DNA of 64,000 nucleotides from Progne subis subis (taxonomy: Eukaryota; Chordata; Aves; Passeriformes; Hirundinidae). The position numbers were made by a program, and so were the translations under genes. The notes beneath the pieces are model-generated. The model searched no databases. It was not told the DNA's origin and saw only the letters and a program-made list of their open reading frames with translations. This document shows, piece after piece, positions 50,608 to 58,815 of the stretch. The stretch spans positions 206,725 through 270,724 of the forward strand of contig JAKJHU010000537.1 of NCBI GenBank assembly GCA_022316685.1, in the 5' to 3' direction. Numbering within the stretch: position 1 is the stretch's first letter; each line of letters opens with the position of its first letter.

Positions 50608-53600
50608 GTTCTCTCCCGAATTTTAGCGGAATCGTGATGAGTTTGTTGGGTTTGGGGTTTGTTTTGGGGTTTTTTTGGTTTTTTTTTAATATAATCTAAT
50701 CTTCCACGGCGTTTGTCCCCCAAAATCTGTCGCTCCGGCAGCACGTGGCTTGATCCTCCCAGGAACAATTGATTCTCAGAGTCAAAGAAAATGTGTTTTT
50801 CTGATGAATTCCCCCTCCCCAAAAAAATGAAGTTTTGTGTTAAAGAACAGCCTGAACAAAAGACACCTCTGGTTTAACAGTAAGCAGCTTATTTTGCTCA
50901 GCCTCAGCGACTAAAGCTGGGGCCAGGAAAATGGGAATTCTTTTGTCCTGGTGATTAAGCAGGGTTTAGTTATTTCATTTATTTTTTCCCCTTAACGAAC
51001 TTTTGATCTAATTCCCCCCCCCGCTCCCAGAAAATATCTTAACCAAAGACGGAGTTTAAACACCTGTGGGTGGGAGCCTTGAGCAATCCTGGACCTGGGG
51101 TATCCAGAGGGTCTGGATTTGATGGGAAAGGGCCTCGTCTCACCCAGGTATTTTTAATTATTGAGTTGCAAGAATTGTTTGCTCCAGGTTTTCTGCTCTT
51201 CTGCCCCCTGTGAAATCCATCCTGGGAGTTTTCCCTGTGAGTTCCACCCCAGGATTTCCCCCCATGAGCTCCATCCCAGGATTTTCCCCCATGAGCTCCA
51301 TCCCAGGATTTTCCCCCATTAACTCCATCCCAGGATTTTCCCCCATTAACTCCATCCCAGGATTTTCCCCCATGAGCTCCATCCCAGGATTTTCCCCCAT
51401 TAACTCCATCCCAGGATTTTCCCCCATAAACTCCATCCCAGGATTTTCTCCCATTAACTCCATCCCAGGAGTTTCCCCCCATGAACTCCATCCAGGGATT
51501 TTTCCCATTTAACTCCATCCCAGGATTTTCCCCCTCTGTGAACTCCACCCTGGGAGTTTCAACGCTCCTGAATTTCCTGGCAAATGCTGAATTTGCTCCT
51601 TTGCTGGGATGATTCCAGGCTTTCCCAGCCTGGAGCCCGGTCCATGCCATCCCCCTGGCACGCTGTCCCCATCCCTGGGGCCGGCGCCGCGGCCGGGCCG
51701 GGCGCTCCCGCGGCCCCCTCCCGTCGGAATGGCAGCCGGGATTAAGTGGCAGACTTGAACCGGTCTAATATTTCACAGCCCACCCCCTCCTGCCCTTTTC
51801 CACACCATCCCGGAGACATTTCCCGTTCTCCCCACGCTCCGTTTAAAGGAGCCAGTTGGATGCACTGAGCTGAAGGTCACGGTGACGGTGGGGGCAGGAT
51901 CCTGGAGCGGCGCTCCTGGGAATCGCGGGGTGAGGGAACATGGAAGTGACCAGGGATCTCCTCCAGCCTGGCTGAGCTCTGGGACTGCGTTTGGTCCGTG
52001 TTTTTCTGAAGGAGAGAAGACACGACCCCTCTGGGTGTCCTGTGGCTTTCCAGAGTCACAGCATGTGTCCTGCCAGGGTCCATTGGATGGTCCCACCAGG
52101 ATCCATTAACTGGACATTTGGATCCCACCAGGATCCATTAACTGGTCACTTGGATCCCACCAGGATCCATTGGATGGTCACTTGGATCCCACCAGGATCC
52201 ATTGGATGGTCACTTGAGTTCCATCAGGTCCATTGAATGGTCATGTGGACCTCACCAGATTCCATTAGATGGTCACTCAAGTCCCACCAGGTTCCACTGG
52301 ATGATCCCATGGGTCCCACCAGGTTCCACTGGATGATCCCATGGGTCCCACCAGGTTCCATTGGATGATCCCATTGGTCCCACCAGGTTCCACTGGATGA
52401 TCCCATGGGTCCCACCAGGTTCCATTGGATGATCCCATGGGTCCCACCAGGCCGGTCACTGCTTGTCCCCACAAGCAAGCCAAGCCCCTCGTTGTCCTGG
52501 GGTGGCCTCCACGCCAGGAGGGTCCTTGTCCCAGGTGTGTGACGGCCACCCGTGTCCCCCGCAGGCCCGGGAGGAGCTGCGCCCCTGTCAAGGAGGACTT
52601 TGAAGCCAAGAACAAGCAGCTGCTGGAGGAGATGCCCAAATTCTACAGCAGCCGCATCGATTACTTCAAACCCAGCTTCGAGTCGCTGGTCCGGGCGCAG
52701 GTGAGACATTGTCCCTTCCTGGTACCTGTGCCGTGTCCTGTCCCACACTTCCAGCCCTGCCTGTACTTTATCCGCTGGAATTTATCCACCTGGGAATGCC
52801 ATCTCCTTGAGTTTGGAGTCCTGAGCTCAGGGCGTGATTAGGTGTGAGGTGTTTGGGCTCCTGGTGAGTGGAGAAGAGGCTCCTGGGACATCTCCACACC
52901 AAAGATCCGCGGGAAGAGGTGCCCTGAATAACCAACAGCTTTCATTCCCACCCTCCCGCTTCCTTCTGGAACGTGCTGCCGCTCCTCCTCCTCCTCCCTT
53001 TTCCCCTTTCCCTTAGGCTGCAGAGGGACAGGGTTGGGATCTCACCAAGCTTTGAGAACCTCTGGCAGCCCACGCTGGCGCTCCCGGGGCGATCCAGCGC
53101 CGGGACGAGGGCGGAACCGGGCGCCGCCCGCGCCGTGGGCGCTTCCCCGCGGCGTTTCGTGTCCGGGAGGTTCCGCGGGGAGCCAGGTGCGCCGCAGGGC
53201 GGGTGCTGCCGGGAGCACGTGTTCCATCTCACCTCCAACTCGGGGAGGGGGCCTCTCTGCCGAGCTGCCAGCGAGTTGTCTGCAGGCTGATTCACCTACC
53301 AGATGGTGCCGATGCTCCCTGCGCCGCAGGGTGGGTGCTGGGGATGCTGTTCCTGCTGTTCCCTTAGCGATCGGGCGCGGGGCTCCCTGTTCCAGCCCGG
53401 AATAACCAGAATTCCTGGAGTCTCGCTGGCTTTTCCCCCTTTGGGGACCCTCTCTGTGGGTGAGACCTTGAAACCCGAATGTTGTCTGCCCATCTCCGGG
53501 GGTTTGTGATCCGTGGGTTTCCTCAGAGAGCAGCTTTGCTCCTCTGGCTGCGTTTGTGTCTCGATTCCCAAGGAATTCGGGGCGAGGAGGGCGTTGGGAT

Positions 53601-56600
53601 AGGTGTGCTCGGAGCGCCCCGAGATGCGAGCGGGGAGCAGCAGGGTGTCGCTGCCGGGGCTGTTTGTGAGACTCTCCATCCACATCCCTCTTCTTCCTCG
53701 GGAATCCTCTGCTTCCTTTCCCTGTCTTATCTGTCCTGCCCCTCTTCAGGTGACGAATTTGTTGGGAAAACGGAGCGAAATCCCGTTTTTGACACCCAAA
53801 AAGGCAGCGTCACAACAAAGCTGATGCGTCCCCCGTAGGCTGGACTAAAGCTGGTCCCAGATGGATGCAGCTCCTCGCATCCCTCCCTCCCTGCCAGCCT
53901 CCATGGGAGCCGCAATCCCTCTTCTTTTCCCGGCACCGGCTGCATCCTTCCACCCCCGGGGAAGGGATGCTGGGAGGAGACCTTGGAACGTTTGTGCCGA
54001 GGCTTGGGCTCGGGCTGCGCGTGCCCCCCTGGCTCCGGAGCTCTGCGGAGCGTATTCCCACTGGAGAGGCAGAAATAAAATGGAAAAGGGATGTGATTTG
54101 CCCAAGGTAATGAGTCAGTGAGGAGCCAGGAATAGCAGCCCCAGCCCTGAGTCAGCTCGGCAGCTGCTCACCTGCGGGCACCTGGCTGGGCAGGGCAGCC
54201 AGGAGCATCCCCAGCCCAGGTGAGAGCTGCCGTGGGAATACTGCCCCGCCTTTGCCTCCCTCTGTGCCTCCCTGAGCTGACGGAGCAGCTGAAGGGGGTC
54301 GTGTTCCTCGCTGGAATTCCTATTTCCAGCCTTTTCTGCGGCTCTTTAGGAGTGGGGTGAGGCTGGAGGCGCATCCCACAAGGAAAGGGCTGGATGGGCT
54401 GGGATTGGGATCTGCTGGCCCCGTGCAGGGCGCTGTGACTTTGGGGTTGTTTCTCCCTGGGTCAAACCCCCTCCATCCAAAGGCAACACCGTGTAATTTT
54501 CCTTCTTTTTTTTCGGCCCTGGAGGAAGCCGGGAGTTGAAGCGACACAAACTGTGTGCCAGTGGCGCTGGGCGAGCTGGGGAAGGGACCAGCTGCCTCTC
54601 GGGGAAGGACAAGGACCCTGCTCACAACACCTCCATGGGCTGTGACCCAAGGAGACCCTCCCGAGCCTCCTGCCCGGGCGGGCGAGTTCCCATGGCACAG
54701 CCTGGCTGTGATCCCGGGGCCGGGTGTCTCCTGACGCCGGGACATGTCCCGAGCTCGCAGGGCTGTAACATTCAACACCAAATTCTTCTCTCCACCCACG
54801 GGCCAGGGCCAAGCCAAGGGGAGGCAAATATTTCCCTGGCTGGGGGCTTTGAAGTGGCCACATGGAGATGAAAGGGGGGGAGATTTTGGAGCTGTCGCTG
54901 GTGTGAGGCGTGAACAGCACTTCCTTCCCGCTTTGTGCTTTGTTTCCCAGCTAGGAGAAGCGAGATTCCTTTGGATTTTAATGGAATTTGGGGGGAAAAG
55001 ATGGGGCAGGCAGGCAGGGATGGTGCTGTGGGCTGGGGGAGCCCGGCCCTGCGTTTGTTTTCGGGTGGGGCTGCCCCAAAACAAGCTGCTGTGGCCGGGA
55101 TCTATAGAAAATCCACGGAACACGGCGTCCCCAAACAGAATTAGTTCGAGACAGGTGGACCCGGGGCCGTTGGCTCAGGCTCAAAGGCGACTTGGAGCTG
55201 GGATTTGATGGGATGGGGACGGAGCATATGGTATCCATAGCTGGAAAAGTACTGGGCTGGCGGGAGCAGGTAGGGCAGGGCGAGCTGGTGCGGAGAGAGG
55301 GGTCCCCCCGCTGTCACTGTCACCAGTTTGGGGTGCATCCCCTCCCTGCGAGGGTTCTCACTCCTGTTTCAGCAGGAGAAATCACGGGGGGATCCATGCC
55401 GGTGGATTTTTTTGGGGAGATTTGGCAGGAGAGGCGTGACAGTGCCCGGATGGTGCCAGCTGGTTCTGCACTGGGATCTGCTGGGGGAGAGGAGCATCCC
55501 CAGGGACACCCACCAGGCCCTGGGGACACGGGGGGTCCCCAAGGACACCCACCAGGCCCTGGGGACACAGGGGGTCCCTGGGGAAGGGATTGGTGGCTGT
55601 GGATGTGGGCGGAGGGGGAGCAGCACCAAGGGGTTCGCTCTGCTCTGCCCGTTCAATCCAGTGTGGATGCTTGGGGACAATCCTGGGGACAATCCTGCTC
55701 ATGGAGGAATCCTCAGGGATTTCTGGAACCTGGTGAAGGGAGCAATTCCAGAGCCAGTCCTGGGGGATAAATGTCCCCAAATCCTGGGGGGACAATCCTG
55801 AGAGCAATCCTGGGACTGATCCTGAGGGACAAACATCCCCAAATCTTGAGGGAACAACCCTGGGGACAATCCTGGGACTGGTCCTGAGGGACAAACATCC
55901 CCAAATCTTGGGGGAACAACCCTGGGGACAATCCTGGGACTGGTCCTGAGGGAGAAACGTCCCCAAATCTTGGGGGGACAACCCTGGGGACAATCCTGGG
56001 ACTGGTCCTGAGGGACAAACATCCCCAAATCTTGGGGGAACAACCCTGGGGACAATCCTGGGACTGGTCCTGAGGGACAAACATCCCCAAATCTTGGGGG
56101 AACAACCCTGGGGACAATCCTGGGACTGGTCCTGAGGGACAAACGTCCCCAAATCTTGGGGGGACAACCCTGGGGACAATCCCAGCGAGGGGCAGCATCT
56201 GCCTCCAGCCCTGCCACCCTGCCAGGATTGATTTCAAGGCACGGGGTTCTTTTTCCGTGCTGGAATTGGCAGTGCCACTTTGGCCATATGTGAGTGAGCA
56301 GAGCCCAGCTGACTCCAGGCTGGGGACAAGGGACATGGGGGGGCTGCTCCAGGCTCTGGCACCCCCCTGGCACCGCTGCCCCCTGGATCCCCCCTGGCAT
56401 CACCGAGAGATTTCGGGTGTTTTTGGCACCTCTGGCTTGCAGGGGGGTTCTGAGGTTGTTCAGGGGGTGACGCAGCTGTGGGGTTGTGGCTCGGGGCGGG
56501 GGGGGGCGTGCAGGGGTTTTTTGGGGGGCTCTGCCAGCTCAGCCCCGTGTGGGGTTCGTTAGTCACCGTGTAAACGAGCATTGCTGTGACTCAGCCGGCA

Positions 56601-56781
56601 CCGCTGCGTGGGGAGCCCCGGCCACGGAGCAGCCCCCAAAAAAACCCCCGACGTGGGAAGCCTGGGAAGGGGGGTTCGGGCAGCCAGAGCTGGAATGTGG
56701 AGCCCCACGATGCCCCCTCGGGCCTGCCCGAAAAATCGGCGTCGTTTGGAGCAGGATTTAGGGAGCTGGTCTCCATGGAGA

Positions 56782-56827
<46 letters not shown>

Positions 56828-57961
56828 CTCCGCACCGGTGCTGCGGGAGCTGCTGGGGCCCCTCTGGGAAATGGGGACAGCGCTGGCATTGCCCACCCTG
56901 GGGGGCAGCGCTCCCCAAACCCCCCCGGGGGACCTGGGAGGACATCCAGGACAGGATCCCACCGCTGGCACGGCACCACCAGGGGTCCTGCAGTGCCAGG
57001 GGGTCCCACAGCGAGGTCTGGGGGTCCTGTGGCACCCCAGGGTCCTGCAGTGCAAGGGGGTCTAAGATACCCAGGGGTTCTGCAGTTTTGGGGGTCTCAC
57101 GGGCAGCACTGGGGGTCCCACAGACCCAGGGGTCCCACAGGCAGCGCCGGGGTTCGGCAGGCACGGCTCCAAGTCCTGCAGTACCCGGGGGTCCCACGGC
57201 ACCAGGGAACCCCCAGGCAGGGCTGGGGGGGGTCCCACGACACCGAGAGGGGGTCCCACAGCCCCGAGGGTCTCCAGGCAGGGCTGGCAGCCCCCCTCTC
57301 CCCTCTGGAGCCCACGCCCGAGCAGCCACCCCTCTGCCATCTGCCTGCGCTGACCCACGGGCTCCCGCGCCGGCAAGCGCTGCTCGCTGCCGGAGATAAT
57401 TGGCGGTGCTAATTAGCACGTTATTAGCACACCCCTCCTCCTCCTCCTCGCCGTGTTTCTCATGGGGGGCACCGCGCTGCCGGCCGTACACCCCTCTCGC
57501 CGTGCCCACCGAGCCGCGGGCAGCGCCGGTGGCACCGGTGACAAACACGGGGGACACGGCGGCCCCGGGCCCGGCGGCAGCCCCGCGGGCGCGGCTCGCA
57601 GATGGGGAAAGCGAGCGGAGAAGGGCAGCGCGTTATTAAAACGTGTTGAGTTGTAATAATCCCCGGGGGTGGCATCGCCACGGGGGCGGGAGCTATTTCA
57701 GACACCAACGCTGCGGGCGAGGGGCTGCCGAGGGCACCGGGAGGAGGGGGGGAGTGAGCTGGGGAGGAGACCCCCACTCCCCTCCCTCCTCAATCCCCCC
57801 CTTTTATCCAACAGGTTGTCTACTACACGGAGATGCACAAGATTTTCGGGGATCTGACGGCGCAGATCGACCGGCCCGGGCTGAGCGACGAGCAGCGCGA
57901 GCGGGAGAACGACGCCAAGCTCAGCGAGCTCCGGGCGCTCTCCATCGTGGCCGACGACTGA
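16897..57961 (+). CDS. BIN3: BIN3, bridging integrator 3 (N-BAR protein), nine coding exons, two frame-breaking insertions
   Basis: Coding exons are 16897-16904, 27750-27798, 34772-34812, 35446-35507, 39079-39215, 39787-39828, 49983-50124, 52565-52700 and 57815-57961; all introns are GT-AG. The protein begins MSWIPFKIGQPKKQ and ends LSELRALSIVADD. Nearly its whole length is one N-BAR domain without SH3, a membrane-curving dimer linked to actin organisation. The exons sum to 764 nt. Exon 6 has one extra base (near 39808) and exon 8 one extra base (C run 52582-52585). Without them the frame is 254 codons including stop, 253 aa, matching human BIN3. Read as given, the frame leaves BAR sequence at about residue 107 and ends at TGA 57855-57857. 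All other splice sites and codons are intact, so I favour assembly errors over pseudogenisation but cannot prove it. Its position beside EGR3 matches human 8p21.3. Confidence 0.95.
17500..17790. repeat. 21-bp minisatellite, about 14 copies
   Basis: The unit is tgtttgagtttgtcccagtcc with variants (tctgg, ttttt). The period is a multiple of three, so several frames stay open on both strands, giving seven-residue pseudo-repeats such as QDWDKLK on the minus strand. It lies in BIN3 intron 1. Confidence 0.93.
18690..18950. promoter_or_regulatory. Small CpG-rich patch in BIN3 intron 1
   Basis: About 260 bp of dense CpG with a CRE-like tgacgtcg near 18857, isolated within ordinary intron sequence 1.8 kb after exon 1. 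It could be an alternative promoter or an enhancer. No start codon that splices sensibly to exon 2 was found. Confidence 0.3.
18959..19006. repeat. 11-bp repeat, four copies
   Basis: The unit ttgttccagct is repeated four times in tandem, the last copy ending ttgttccaggc. Confidence 0.9.
19325..19765. repeat. 21-bp minisatellite, about 20 copies
   Basis: The unit is aatgtccccaggaacacaggg with variants (tgctccctgg, gatcccagtaac, gttcagg). Long open frames through it on both strands are artefacts of its period, which is a multiple of three. Confidence 0.93.
20563..21496. repeat. 45-bp minisatellite, about 20 copies, with mixed subunit types
   Basis: The common unit is ttgttggttattcccagtgt followed by tttctggtttatagatctgcacagg, 45 bp. 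A minority subtype replaces the middle with ttccatgccatggatctgcacagg. The two subtypes alternate irregularly. Frames of up to 228 codons arise on both strands. It lies in BIN3 intron 1 and is the largest array in the window. Confidence 0.95.
26690..27110. promoter_or_regulatory. Candidate conserved non-coding block in BIN3 intron 1
   Basis: About 400 bp of unique, AT-balanced, non-repetitive sequence with no coding potential. It contains homeodomain-type motifs (cttaattaaatcc), a MEF2-like ctatttatttaaa, an E-box catatg and a GATA-like ctgatagg. It contrasts with the repeat-rich, GC-rich surroundings. Regulatory function is inferred from composition and motif density only. Confidence 0.35.
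27275..27440 (-). mobile_element. CR1-like fragment, antisense
   Basis: gagaatcgaagggacccaca, ccatccagtgcagctcc and tggagctctggcagcctcgg resemble the reversed CR1 3' end (a CR1-type gggacc...ccatccagt block). It is short and diverged, 0.3 kb upstream of BIN3 exon 2. Confidence 0.5.
27750..27798 (+). CDS. BIN3: BIN3 coding exon 2
   Basis: It completes Trp3 and encodes IPFKIGQPKKQIVPKT (residues 4-19), the amphipathic N-terminal start of the N-BAR region. The acceptor is ttttccag, the donor aca|gtgagt, and the exon ends on a codon boundary. Confidence 0.95.
31724..31754. repeat. (GAT)n microsatellite
   Basis: About ten trinucleotide units of gat within BIN3 intron 2. Confidence 0.95.
32615..32935 (-). 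mobile_element. CR1-like LINE 3' fragment, antisense
   Basis: It starts aatcccagaatggtttgggt and continues through the same ordered blocks as the copy at 4120: ccttccactgtcccacggtg, cttgggcactgccagggatt, cccagccaggaattcc and ccctgtgtcctgtccc. It lies in BIN3 intron 2. Confidence 0.75.
33835..34090. promoter_or_regulatory. Candidate conserved non-coding block in BIN3 intron 2
   Basis: A unique, repeat-free stretch of about 250 bp with balanced composition, for example gacaacaaacgcgcacggat, ggtcaattgaaatccatttg and gttccttaaaatatctccta. It looks constrained compared with its surroundings, but this cannot be tested from one genome. Confidence 0.35.
34438..34591. repeat. Tandem duplication of a 77-bp unit
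   Basis: Two nearly identical adjacent copies run from gacctct(c/t)tgcatttatcc to ggctccagctgaagata and differ at only a few bases. This suggests a recent duplication, 180 bp upstream of BIN3 exon 3. Confidence 0.9.
34772..34812 (+). CDS. BIN3: BIN3 coding exon 3
   Basis: It encodes VERDFEREYGKLQ and two bases of the next Gln (residues 20-33). The acceptor is tctttccacag and the donor ca|gtgagt. Confidence 0.95.
34813..35445 (+). other. BIN3: BIN3 intron 3
   Basis: A 633-bp GT-AG intron with an A-rich homopolymer at 35028-35054. Nothing else was recognised. Confidence 0.85.
35446..35507 (+). CDS. BIN3: BIN3 coding exon 4
   Basis: It completes Gln33 and encodes LEDQTKKLQKDMKKSTDADL plus the first base of Ala54. 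The acceptor is catctttcag and the donor ttgg|gtgagt. Confidence 0.95.
37484..37555. repeat. Polypyrimidine (CTC/CTT)n tract
   Basis: About 70 bp of almost pure pyrimidine built of cct and ctt triplets. It is a possible triplex-forming (H-DNA) mirror-type sequence in BIN3 intron 4. Confidence 0.85.
37860..38150. promoter_or_regulatory. Candidate conserved non-coding block in BIN3 intron 4
   Basis: A unique stretch of about 290 bp with motifs such as ggataatagatggatacggt, tcaatcagagcgtttaaccc, cttgattcatgatcttaagc and ttaatatcttaag. It has no coding potential and lacks the low-complexity character of the flanks. The function is inferred only. Confidence 0.35.
39079..39215 (+). CDS. BIN3: BIN3 coding exon 5
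   Basis: It completes Ala54 and encodes residues 55-99 (MSKSAVKISSDLLSNPLCEQ through MKRMDSFNQEK), part of the BAR helices. The acceptor is ttcccgtcag and the donor gagaag|gtggag. A CR1 copy begins about 25 bp after the donor. Confidence 0.95.
39216..39786 (+). other. BIN3: BIN3 intron 5
   Basis: A 571-bp GT-AG intron, more than half of which is a CR1-like fragment (39240-39545). The acceptor is ttttgctttccacag. Confidence 0.85.
39240..39545 (-). mobile_element. CR1-like LINE 3' fragment, antisense, inside BIN3 intron 5
   Basis: gcgggaatggttggggttgg, gggagggatttgaaccc, cctcacagccaggaattcc and ccctgtgtcctgtcac follow the CR1 order seen at 4120 and 32615. Its start lies within a few tens of bases of the exon 5 splice donor. 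Confidence 0.7.
39787..39828 (+). CDS. BIN3: BIN3 coding exon 6, one base too long
   Basis: It opens VNQIQKT in frame, then the expected codons for VIEPLKK appear one base late (acagGtcatagagcctttga). The exon is 42 nt, but the phases of exons 5 and 7 require 41. The extra base is one of the two G at 39808-39809. Both splice sites (ttccacag and aaa|gtgagt) are good, so no alternative boundary rescues the frame. Confidence 0.92.
41160..41950. repeat. Complex minisatellite, units about 60-90 bp
   Basis: Units are built from modules: ttgggagcaggaacctgctcc, aaatcaaagggattaaacc, agggtgaccaggacattccc, atggccaaaacctctcca and an alternative caaggacaatgctccaatgg. Module order varies between copies. 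A related array in reverse orientation lies 1.7 kb downstream. Confidence 0.9.
41985..42290 (+). mobile_element. CR1-like LINE 3' fragment, sense
   Basis: It runs from ggggctccaggagagctgga through ggacacagggaatgg and gggaaggaattcctggctgg to cagatcccttcccgcccagc and ccattccatg, the forward direction of the blocks seen in the antisense copies. Confidence 0.7.
42885..43080. promoter_or_regulatory. Candidate conserved non-coding block in BIN3 intron 6
   Basis: About 195 bp of unique AT-balanced sequence including an E-box caacagctg, a MEF2-like cttttatagtttattag, a GATA-type cagataag and caattatcattagtgg. It lies between a homopolymer cluster and ordinary intron, and has no coding potential. Confidence 0.4.
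43640..44060. repeat. Inverted copy of the 41,160-41,950 minisatellite family
   Basis: Modules here are reverse complements of those upstream: gagaggttttggccatag, ggaatgtcctggtcaccct, ggagcattgtccttgtcccaaa and ggtttaatccctttgacttg. Together the two arrays form a long imperfect inverted repeat with a spacer of about 1.7 kb. Confidence 0.88.
46596..46945. repeat. About 20-bp minisatellite, about 17 copies
   Basis: The unit is gggcacagggagagctcagc, with variants ending ccttg, ttggt or tgaaataag. It lies directly upstream of a sense CR1 fragment in BIN3 intron 6. Confidence 0.92.
46975..47285 (+). mobile_element. CR1-like LINE 3' end, sense
   Basis: It contains gagatttaaacaagatgtc, aggaaggaattcttccctg, ggcacaggttgcccagagaa, gcttggaacaccctggg and ends aggtcccttcccacccaacc then ggattccatgattcc, close to the octamer-like ATTCYRTG repeats that terminate avian CR1 elements. 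Confidence 0.8.
48115..48245 (+). mobile_element. Short CR1-like 3' end, sense
   Basis: It contains gggctggagtgggcttggag, gggccagtggaaggtgtccc and ends aaaggtctttccaacccaaa then ccattccctgattccgtg, the same terminal arrangement as the preceding CR1 copy but shorter. Confidence 0.65.
49983..50124 (+). CDS. BIN3: BIN3 coding exon 7
   Basis: It gives the last base of Lys113, then residues 114-160: FSSVFPSLNMAVKRREQ through GPVLAKLHQ. The acceptor is tttttccccag and the donor cag|gtattg. The exon length of 142 requires the preceding exon to be 3n+2. Confidence 0.95.
51208..51555. repeat. 27-bp minisatellite, about 13 copies
   Basis: The unit is attttcccccatgagctcca plus tcccagg, with variants ttaactcc and ataaactcc. 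Its period, a multiple of three, creates frames on both strands (minus-strand pseudo-repeat GKSWDGVNG). It is intronic and not coding. Confidence 0.93.
52078..52455. repeat. 32-bp minisatellite, about 11-12 copies
   Basis: The first half uses units like atccattggatggtcacttg followed by gatcccaccagg; the second half uses ttccactggatgatcccatg followed by ggtcccaccagg. There are thus two related subfamilies arranged in blocks. It ends close to BIN3 exon 8. Confidence 0.92.
52565..52700 (+). CDS. BIN3: BIN3 coding exon 8, one base too long
   Basis: It opens AREELRP in frame, then the codons for VKEDFEAKNKQLLEEMPKF appear one base late. The exon is 136 nt where 135 is expected from neighbouring phases. 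The extra base most simply belongs to the C run at 52582-52585 (CCCC for CCC). The acceptor is cccccgcag and the donor gcgcag|gtgaga. Confidence 0.93.
55670..56190. repeat. 62-bp minisatellite, about 8 copies
   Basis: The unit is ggggacaatcctgggactgg, tcctgagggacaaacatccc, caaatcttgggggaacaaccct, 62 bp in total and very regular. Minus-strand frames of 200-260 codons cross it because it lacks stops; they are not genes. Confidence 0.95.
56784..56825. repeat. (GT)n microsatellite
   Basis: About 21 uninterrupted GT dinucleotides. Confidence 0.98.
56980..57290. repeat. Imperfect short repeat of ggggtcccacag type
   Basis: A degenerate array with a phrase such as ggggtcccacaggcagcg or ggggtcctgcagtgc recurring roughly every 20-35 bp. 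Confidence 0.65.
57395..57440. promoter_or_regulatory. TAATTA-type motif cluster in last BIN3 intron
   Basis: gataattggcggtgctaatt followed by agcacgttattagcac gives three homeodomain-like cores in about 35 bp, with an imperfect symmetry around gctaattagc. It is surrounded by CpG-rich sequence. A regulatory role is inferred only. Confidence 0.3.
57815..57961 (+). CDS. BIN3: BIN3 coding exon 9 and stop
   Basis: It encodes residues 206-253 (VVYYTEMHKIFGDL to LSELRALSIVADD) and TGA at 57959-57961. The acceptor is ttttatccaacag. Confidence 0.96.
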   Translation, partial: VVYYTEMHKIFGDLTAQIDRPGLSDEQRERENDAKLSELRALSIVADD

Positions 57962-58520
57962 GGCCAGGCTGGGGCTCGGGGAGGGGATGGGGATCCCCCC
58001 CTGCACCCCAGCTCCCGTCCCAAGGATGGATTTGTGGGGCTGGAGCTGTTCCCGTCAGCCCAGGGCTCTGTGCTCCTGGCCGGGGTCTGGAGCGTCTCGG
58101 TCACTCCACCAATGAGTTGTGCCTTAAATTTTAGGGGTGTGGAGGAGCAGGAAAGGGAGATGGGGAGTGGGATGCAGGATTGTTTCAGGTTCCAGCCTCC
58201 CTTGGCACCTGCAGAGGGTGAGACCTCTGCTCCTCCTCCTCACTTTGTGCCTTAGCAGCCCAGTGACCCCCTCGGGGGGGGGTGAAAAATCACTCCAATC
58301 CCATTTTTGGAGGCACGGGGAGAAGAGCGATGCTTTTCCCAGGAATGGTACCAAGAGCCTGCACCCCAGAGCCGGGGTGGGGACAGGTGGGGACATCCCT
58401 AAGGGAAACAACCCAACCAGGAGCAAACCTATGGAAAACCGGGAGGGCTGCAGTGTGCGGGGAAGGAAGGGCCACAGGGGCTCGGTCGCTTGTCCCCAAT
58501 AAAGTTTTTGGCAGCGCAGC
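57962..58520 (+). other. BIN3: BIN3 3' untranslated region
   Basis: About 560 bp of unique sequence between the stop codon and the poly(A) signal AATAAA at 58498-58503. Cleavage is expected near 58515-58525, just before a hexanucleotide repeat. Confidence 0.8.
58498..58503 (+). terminator. BIN3: BIN3 poly(A) signal AATAAA
   Basis: cccaataaagtttttggc, a canonical signal followed by a T-rich and GT-containing stretch, 540 bp after the BIN3 stop. Confidence 0.85.
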
Positions 58521-58529
58521 GCGGCCGGG

Positions 58530-58815
58530 GCCGTGTCGGTGTCACTGTCGCTGTCACCGTCGCTGTCACCGTGTCGCTGTTACTGTCACCGTGTCGCTGT
58601 CCCTCTCACGGTCACCGCCGTGTCGCTGTCCCTGTCGCGGTCCCTCTCACTGTCACCGCCGTGTCTCTGTCGCTGTCACCGTGTCGCTGTCCTTGTCACC
58701 GCCGTGCCGCTGTCGCTGTCCCTGTCGCTGTCCCTCTCACTGTCACCGCCGTGCCGCTGTCGCTGTCTCTGTCGCTGTCACCGTGTCCTTGTCACCGCCG
58801 TGCCGCTGTCGCCCT
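58530..58815. repeat. tgtcgc/tgtcac hexanucleotide-type repeat
   Basis: Imperfect six-base units (tgtcgc, tgtcac, tgtccc) with cgccgtg interruptions run for about 285 bp immediately after the BIN3 3' end. The open frames (CRCHRR-like) are repeat artefacts. Confidence 0.9.

Larger units (their letters stand above)
50125..52564 (+). other. BIN3: BIN3 intron 7
   Basis: A 2.4-kb intron with long A and T runs (50510-50527, 50579-50607), a 27-bp minisatellite (51208-51555) and a 32-bp minisatellite (52078-52455) ending about 110 bp before the acceptor. The acceptor is gtgtcccccgcag. Confidence 0.85.
52701..57814 (+). other. BIN3: BIN3 intron 8
   Basis: A 5.1-kb intron with a CpG-rich patch (53060-53240), a two-unit repeat near 55500-55575, a 62-bp minisatellite (55670-56190), a (TG)n run (56784-56825), gggtcccacag-type repeats (56980-57290) and a block with TAATTA motifs (57395-57440). 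No extra exon is recognised. Confidence 0.8.

Noticed and set aside
51039..51650. Frame with repeated GKSWDGVNG, looking like a repeat protein
   Set aside because: It is a 27-bp minisatellite inside BIN3 intron 7.
55382..56403. Minus-strand 200-265-codon frames rich in PRIVPRVV and QDQSQDC
   Set aside because: They are translations of the 62-bp minisatellite in BIN3 intron 8.
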